Below are positions 61,491 through 64,000 of a stretch of DNA of 64,000 bases, in pieces. The notes below the pieces were generated by a model that was given only the letters and a program-made list of their open reading frames with translations, was not told the origin of the DNA and ran no database searches. A program made the translations under genes and the position numbers. Numbering within the stretch: position 1 is the stretch's first letter; each line of letters begins with the position of its first letter. Origin of the DNA: Clostridium sp. AM30-24 (GTDB taxonomy: Bacteria; Bacillota; Clostridia; Lachnospirales; Lachnospiraceae); the NCBI RefSeq assembly GCF_003480435.1, contig NZ_QUJB01000012.1:1-64000 (forward strand), given 5' to 3'.

Positions 61491-62843
61491 TTATTTCGCA
61501 GTCTCCCCGTATCTTGTCAGAAGTTCCATGTAAAAATCGATGCTGTCCGCCAACTCTTCTACTCCCGTAAACTCATTGGCTGCATGGACATGGTGGTCTT
61601 CTCTCGCATAGATTGTGGAAAAACGATAAACGCGGTCACTCATATCATAGACGAAGCGCGCATCCGTTCCTCCGAGCATCATCTCTGGGCACGGGATCAC
61701 ATCCCCATAGATCTTACCGCCGATCTCGACAAGCAGATCCTTCATTGCGCCGTCATACAGAGATGTCGGTGACGCATCGCTGCCCTTCAGTACACGAACC
61801 TCCACCTCATCCGGCACGATCTCTTCCAGATGTTTCTTTACGCTCTCAACCGTATCTCCTTCAAGGACACGGCTGTTCACAACAGCAGTCACCTTTGCAG
61901 GAAGAATATTCGCCTGGGCAGATCCGGAAAGCATCGTCGGAACAACCGTCGTGTGGAACATGGCATCCAGCGCCGGATTCTTTTTCAGATACGGAACCAG
62001 CTTTTCCAGATTCCCATCCGGGTTCTTTAACAGCTCCGCAAGTTCCGGATTCTCCTTCGCCATGTACGGGGCAAGAACTTCGAACCGGCGTCGGATCGTA
62101 TCGGTCACACGGTACGGCATCGGATGTTCCTGGATCGCGATCAGTGCCTTCGCGATCATGGTCGTTGCGAAATTCTCACCCGGACGGCTGGAATGACCGC
62201 CCTTTGCTGTGTAGGAAAGTTCAAAATCGACGTAACCTTTTTCGCAGAGTCCGATCGTGCAGAGTGCCTTGTCATCGATCCCGTAGTCGCTTCCCGGGCG
62301 GACTCCGCCGCCTTCATCGAGAACAGCACCGAAGCGGATCCCGGTCCCTCTGAGGGTCTCCGCAGGGATCTTTCCGCCTGCGACCTCTTCCATATATCCG
62401 TAAGAAAGATACAGATCATAATCCGGCTCATAGCCTTTTTCCAGAAGTGCCTCAACAGCCTCCAGCTGCCCGATCAGATTGCTCTTACAGTCGCTGGAAC
62501 CGCGTCCCCAGATCTTTCCATCTGCAATAGTTCCGGAATACGGCGGATATGTCCACTTTTCAGGGTCACCTTCCGGGACAACGTCCTGATGTGCCATAAG
62601 GAGAAGTGGAGCCGCTCCTGATTTCCCGGTTCCTTTCCAGTGGAAAAGAAGTCCTGCCTGATCCGTATGTTCCAGTGTCAGGTGTTTATGTACCAGCGGA
62701 TATGTCTCCTGTAAATACTCATGAAATGCGTCAAATTTTGTATAATCTGTCAGTGAATTGTCTGCGTTGGATACCGTCGCAAAGCGCACCGCTCCTGCGA
62801 GATGCTCCGCACTGACCATTGGATCAATCGTGTGTTTTTCCAT
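61491..62843 (-). CDS. M20-family metallopeptidase (carboxypeptidase/dipeptidase-like)
   Basis: A 450-residue di-zinc peptidase. Metal and catalytic motifs are LLMAHQDVVPEGDPEKWTYP (HxD), WGRGSSDCKSNLIGQLEAVE, SYGYMEEVAGGK (Glu pair), LDEGGGVRPG and the final His region IYAREDHHVHAANEF. A dimerisation domain lies in the middle (KGGHSSRPGENFATTMIAKA). It resembles carboxypeptidase S-like and acyl-amino-acid hydrolases; the substrate is undefined. It is preceded by GGAGGAGAG close to the ATG. It runs toward the terminator shared with the HxlR gene. Confidence 0.92.
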   Translation of the reverse strand: MEKHTIDPMVSAEHLAGAVRFATVSNADNSLTDYTKFDAFHEYLQETYPLVHKHLTLEHTDQAGLLFHWKGTGKSGAAPLLLMAHQDVVPEGDPEKWTYPPYSGTIADGKIWGRGSSDCKSNLIGQLEAVEALLEKGYEPDYDLYLSYGYMEEVAGGKIPAETLRGTGIRFGAVLDEGGGVRPGSDYGIDDKALCTIGLCEKGYVDFELSYTAKGGHSSRPGENFATTMIAKALIAIQEHPMPYRVTDTIRRRFEVLAPYMAKENPELAELLKNPDGNLEKLVPYLKKNPALDAMFHTTVVPTMLSGSAQANILPAKVTAVVNSRVLEGDTVESVKKHLEEIVPDEVEVRVLKGSDASPTSLYDGAMKDLLVEIGGKIYGDVIPCPEMMLGGTDARFVYDMSDRVYRFSTIYAREDHHVHAANEFTGVEELADSIDFYMELLTRYGETAK

Positions 62844-62955
62844 GTGTCTCTCCTCCTTTTGCTGTCATTCGGGCTGTATGATGTTTCATGCAGCAGCCTG
62901 CTGTGTCTGTCAGCATTTATGCTGATCCGGGCTGTTTTCTCCACATCCCGCCGCT

Positions 62956-63681
62956 TTATTCTGCCTTTTTCTCCGCTTTCTCACTCATCGCTTTCGAATT
63001 TACGATCACGCGAAGGTGGGAACCTTCTCCGCATTTGCCCTTTTCATCGTTCACTTCGATGTCAAACCAGAGTTTTCTTCTCTCGATGCTGCGGAGTTTT
63101 GCAGTTGCTGTCACTTTCATACCGACCGGTGTCGGTGCAAGGTGGCGGCAGCGGATCTCCGCGCCGACGGTTGTCTGTCCTTCTTCAAGGTAAGACTTCG
63201 CGAGTTCCAGAGCCGCATCCTCCATCAGAGCTACCATATTCGGGGTGGAAAGGATCTTCGAACCGGCGCTGCCGATACGCTTTGCAGTCATATCATCAGT
63301 GACTGTCCATGTCAGGCTGTAGGTCGGAGCGTATAAATCTTCCTTATCCGCTAAGATCACTGCAACTGCTGTGCATGCCGGGCAGTCACAGTACTTTGCG
63401 CCTTCTGACTTGATCTTTTTCGCGTGATCCTCAATCCCGGCTGCCTTCTCTGCACCGAAGACCTTCTGTCCGTCCTCAGATCCTGCGAATTTGATCAGCC
63501 CGTCGATCGGGATGATATCTGCCTCGATCTCAGCGATCAGCTTCTCTGCAGCCTCGTCCCGCTTCTCGGTATTGACTGCCTCCAGCCAGTTATTTCCTGC
63601 TTCTTTTGCCTCCGCACAGCAGGACGGCGCATTTACAAGCGCTTTTACTTTTTCGATCATTGCATCTGTCTTGCTCATCAT
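62956..63681 (-). CDS. Fusion of a Cys-motif domain with an FlK-type hotdog thioesterase
   Basis: A 241-residue protein in two parts. Residues 1-110 form a small helical domain with APSCCAEAKEAG (Cys21, Cys22) and KYCDCPACTA (Cys98, Cys100, Cys103). A stand-alone form occurs in Clostridia and is often mislabelled a chaperone. Residues 118-230 form an FlK-like hotdog domain: STPNMVALMEDAALEL (Thr146, Glu154) and RCRHLAPTPVGM (His180). The Thr-Glu-His spacing (8 and 26) equals that of fluoroacetyl-CoA thioesterase. It may hydrolyse a short acyl-CoA, and the cysteines may bind metal. GGAGGAAAGA precedes the ATG. Confidence 0.8.
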   Translation of the reverse strand: MMSKTDAMIEKVKALVNAPSCCAEAKEAGNNWLEAVNTEKRDEAAEKLIAEIEADIIPIDGLIKFAGSEDGQKVFGAEKAAGIEDHAKKIKSEGAKYCDCPACTAVAVILADKEDLYAPTYSLTWTVTDDMTAKRIGSAGSKILSTPNMVALMEDAALELAKSYLEEGQTTVGAEIRCRHLAPTPVGMKVTATAKLRSIERRKLWFDIEVNDEKGKCGEGSHLRVIVNSKAMSEKAEKKAE

Positions 63682-63869
63682 TCTTTCCTCCGTTCGTTTT
63701 TAACTGTAAACCAGTCATGCCTTGAAATCAGCAATTCTGTTCCCATTTTATCGCAGACCTTACAGAAATTCAATTATATTTTTTGCATTTTCAGAATTTT
63801 CTTCATAATTAAAAAAGCTTTCGCAATTATTCAGTGGAATATAAACGAATGTATCCTGACAGATCCATA

Positions 63870-64000
63870 TTATTCATCCGTCTGGCTGCATGCCTGAAGA
63901 AGATGTTCGTGCTCATACTTTTCTTTCGTCGCGAGCCCTCCGCGGATATGCCGTTCCGCCTTGTTGATATCCAGAACCACACGCGCCTGCGCCGCCAGAG
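63870..64000 (-). CDS. C-terminal end of an unrecognised gene (truncated by window edge)
   Basis: About 42 codons ending in TAA at 63870. The visible product reads LAAQARVVLDINKAERHIRG, then GLATKEKYEHEHLL and ACSQTDE. It is hydrophilic and helical. I do not recognise the family. The reading is open to the window edge and codon use is like that of the neighbours, so it is probably real. Confidence 0.5.
   Translation of the reverse strand, partial: LAAQARVVLDINKAERHIRGGLATKEKYEHEHLLQACSQTDE

Noticed and set aside
61613..62353. 246-codon plus-strand reading opposite the M20 peptidase
   Set aside because: Ser/Arg/His-rich shadow with no start signal.

Overview
The window looks like chromosome from a Lachnospiraceae-type, spore-forming Gram-positive anaerobe. 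Support: the sporulation sigma factor SigG, the HPr kinase - MurB - RapZ - WhiA - HPr-like - DnaE - PfkA gene order, many proteins with choline-binding-type cell-wall repeats, a T-box leader, strong AGGAGG ribosome binding sites, and roughly 50 % G+C by eye. I see no rRNA, tRNA, CRISPR array, prophage or intact insertion sequence. The species cannot be named from sequence alone.

Layout. 1-4.1 kb: two unrecognised membrane proteins opposite a flotillin. 4.3-12.7 kb: a sugar-acid catabolic locus (UxaA, UxaB, three TRAP transporter subunits, a zinc alcohol dehydrogenase) divergent from its GntR/FCD regulator, with a near-consensus promoter and a 14-bp palindromic operator. 12.7-20.3 kb: DusB, a cell-wall-binding protein, a HAD phosphatase, a cytidylate-kinase-like protein, a SPOR amidase, an AEC transporter, an Lrp regulator, and an overlapping ArsR-dapF pair. 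20.3-33.1 kb: a long minus-strand housekeeping block (pfkA, dnaE, Crh-like HPr, whiA, rapZ, murB, hprK, uvrC, a DUF1653 protein, a DUF4015 lipoprotein). 33.4-42.1 kb: a DUF1846 protein, an L,D-transpeptidase, a flavoprotein and small accessory genes, including an AlbA_2/RecG-like protein and a helicase remnant. 42.3-46.6 kb: an AbgB-like M20 amidohydrolase with two small membrane proteins and a divergent LysR regulator. 46.9-50.3 kb: phosphoglucomutase and an acyl-CoA transferase homologue. 50.4-58.7 kb: an orphan GHKL kinase, an orphan T-box and a 2007-residue surface protein. 58.7-64 kb: sigG, a truncated sirtuin, a flavin protein with its HxlR regulator, an M20 peptidase, a thioesterase fusion, and the end of an unrecognised gene.

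How the genes fit together. The TRAP locus most simply imports a hexonate or hexuronate and converts it through tagaturonate and altronate to 2-keto-3-deoxygluconate. The dehydrogenase fits an L-galactonate 5-dehydrogenase-like entry step because no uronate isomerase is present. The HprK/Crh-like pair is a carbon-catabolite signalling module kept in one conserved cluster. The observations most worth following are: an ~80-nt structured repeat immediately upstream of the ribosome binding sites of hprK and of an unknown membrane protein; an apparently complete leucine-type T-box with no gene behind it; matching direct repeats near the GHKL kinase and surface-protein promoters; the two-protein membrane module beside the AbgB-like enzyme; and an FlK-type thioesterase fused to a cysteine-motif domain.
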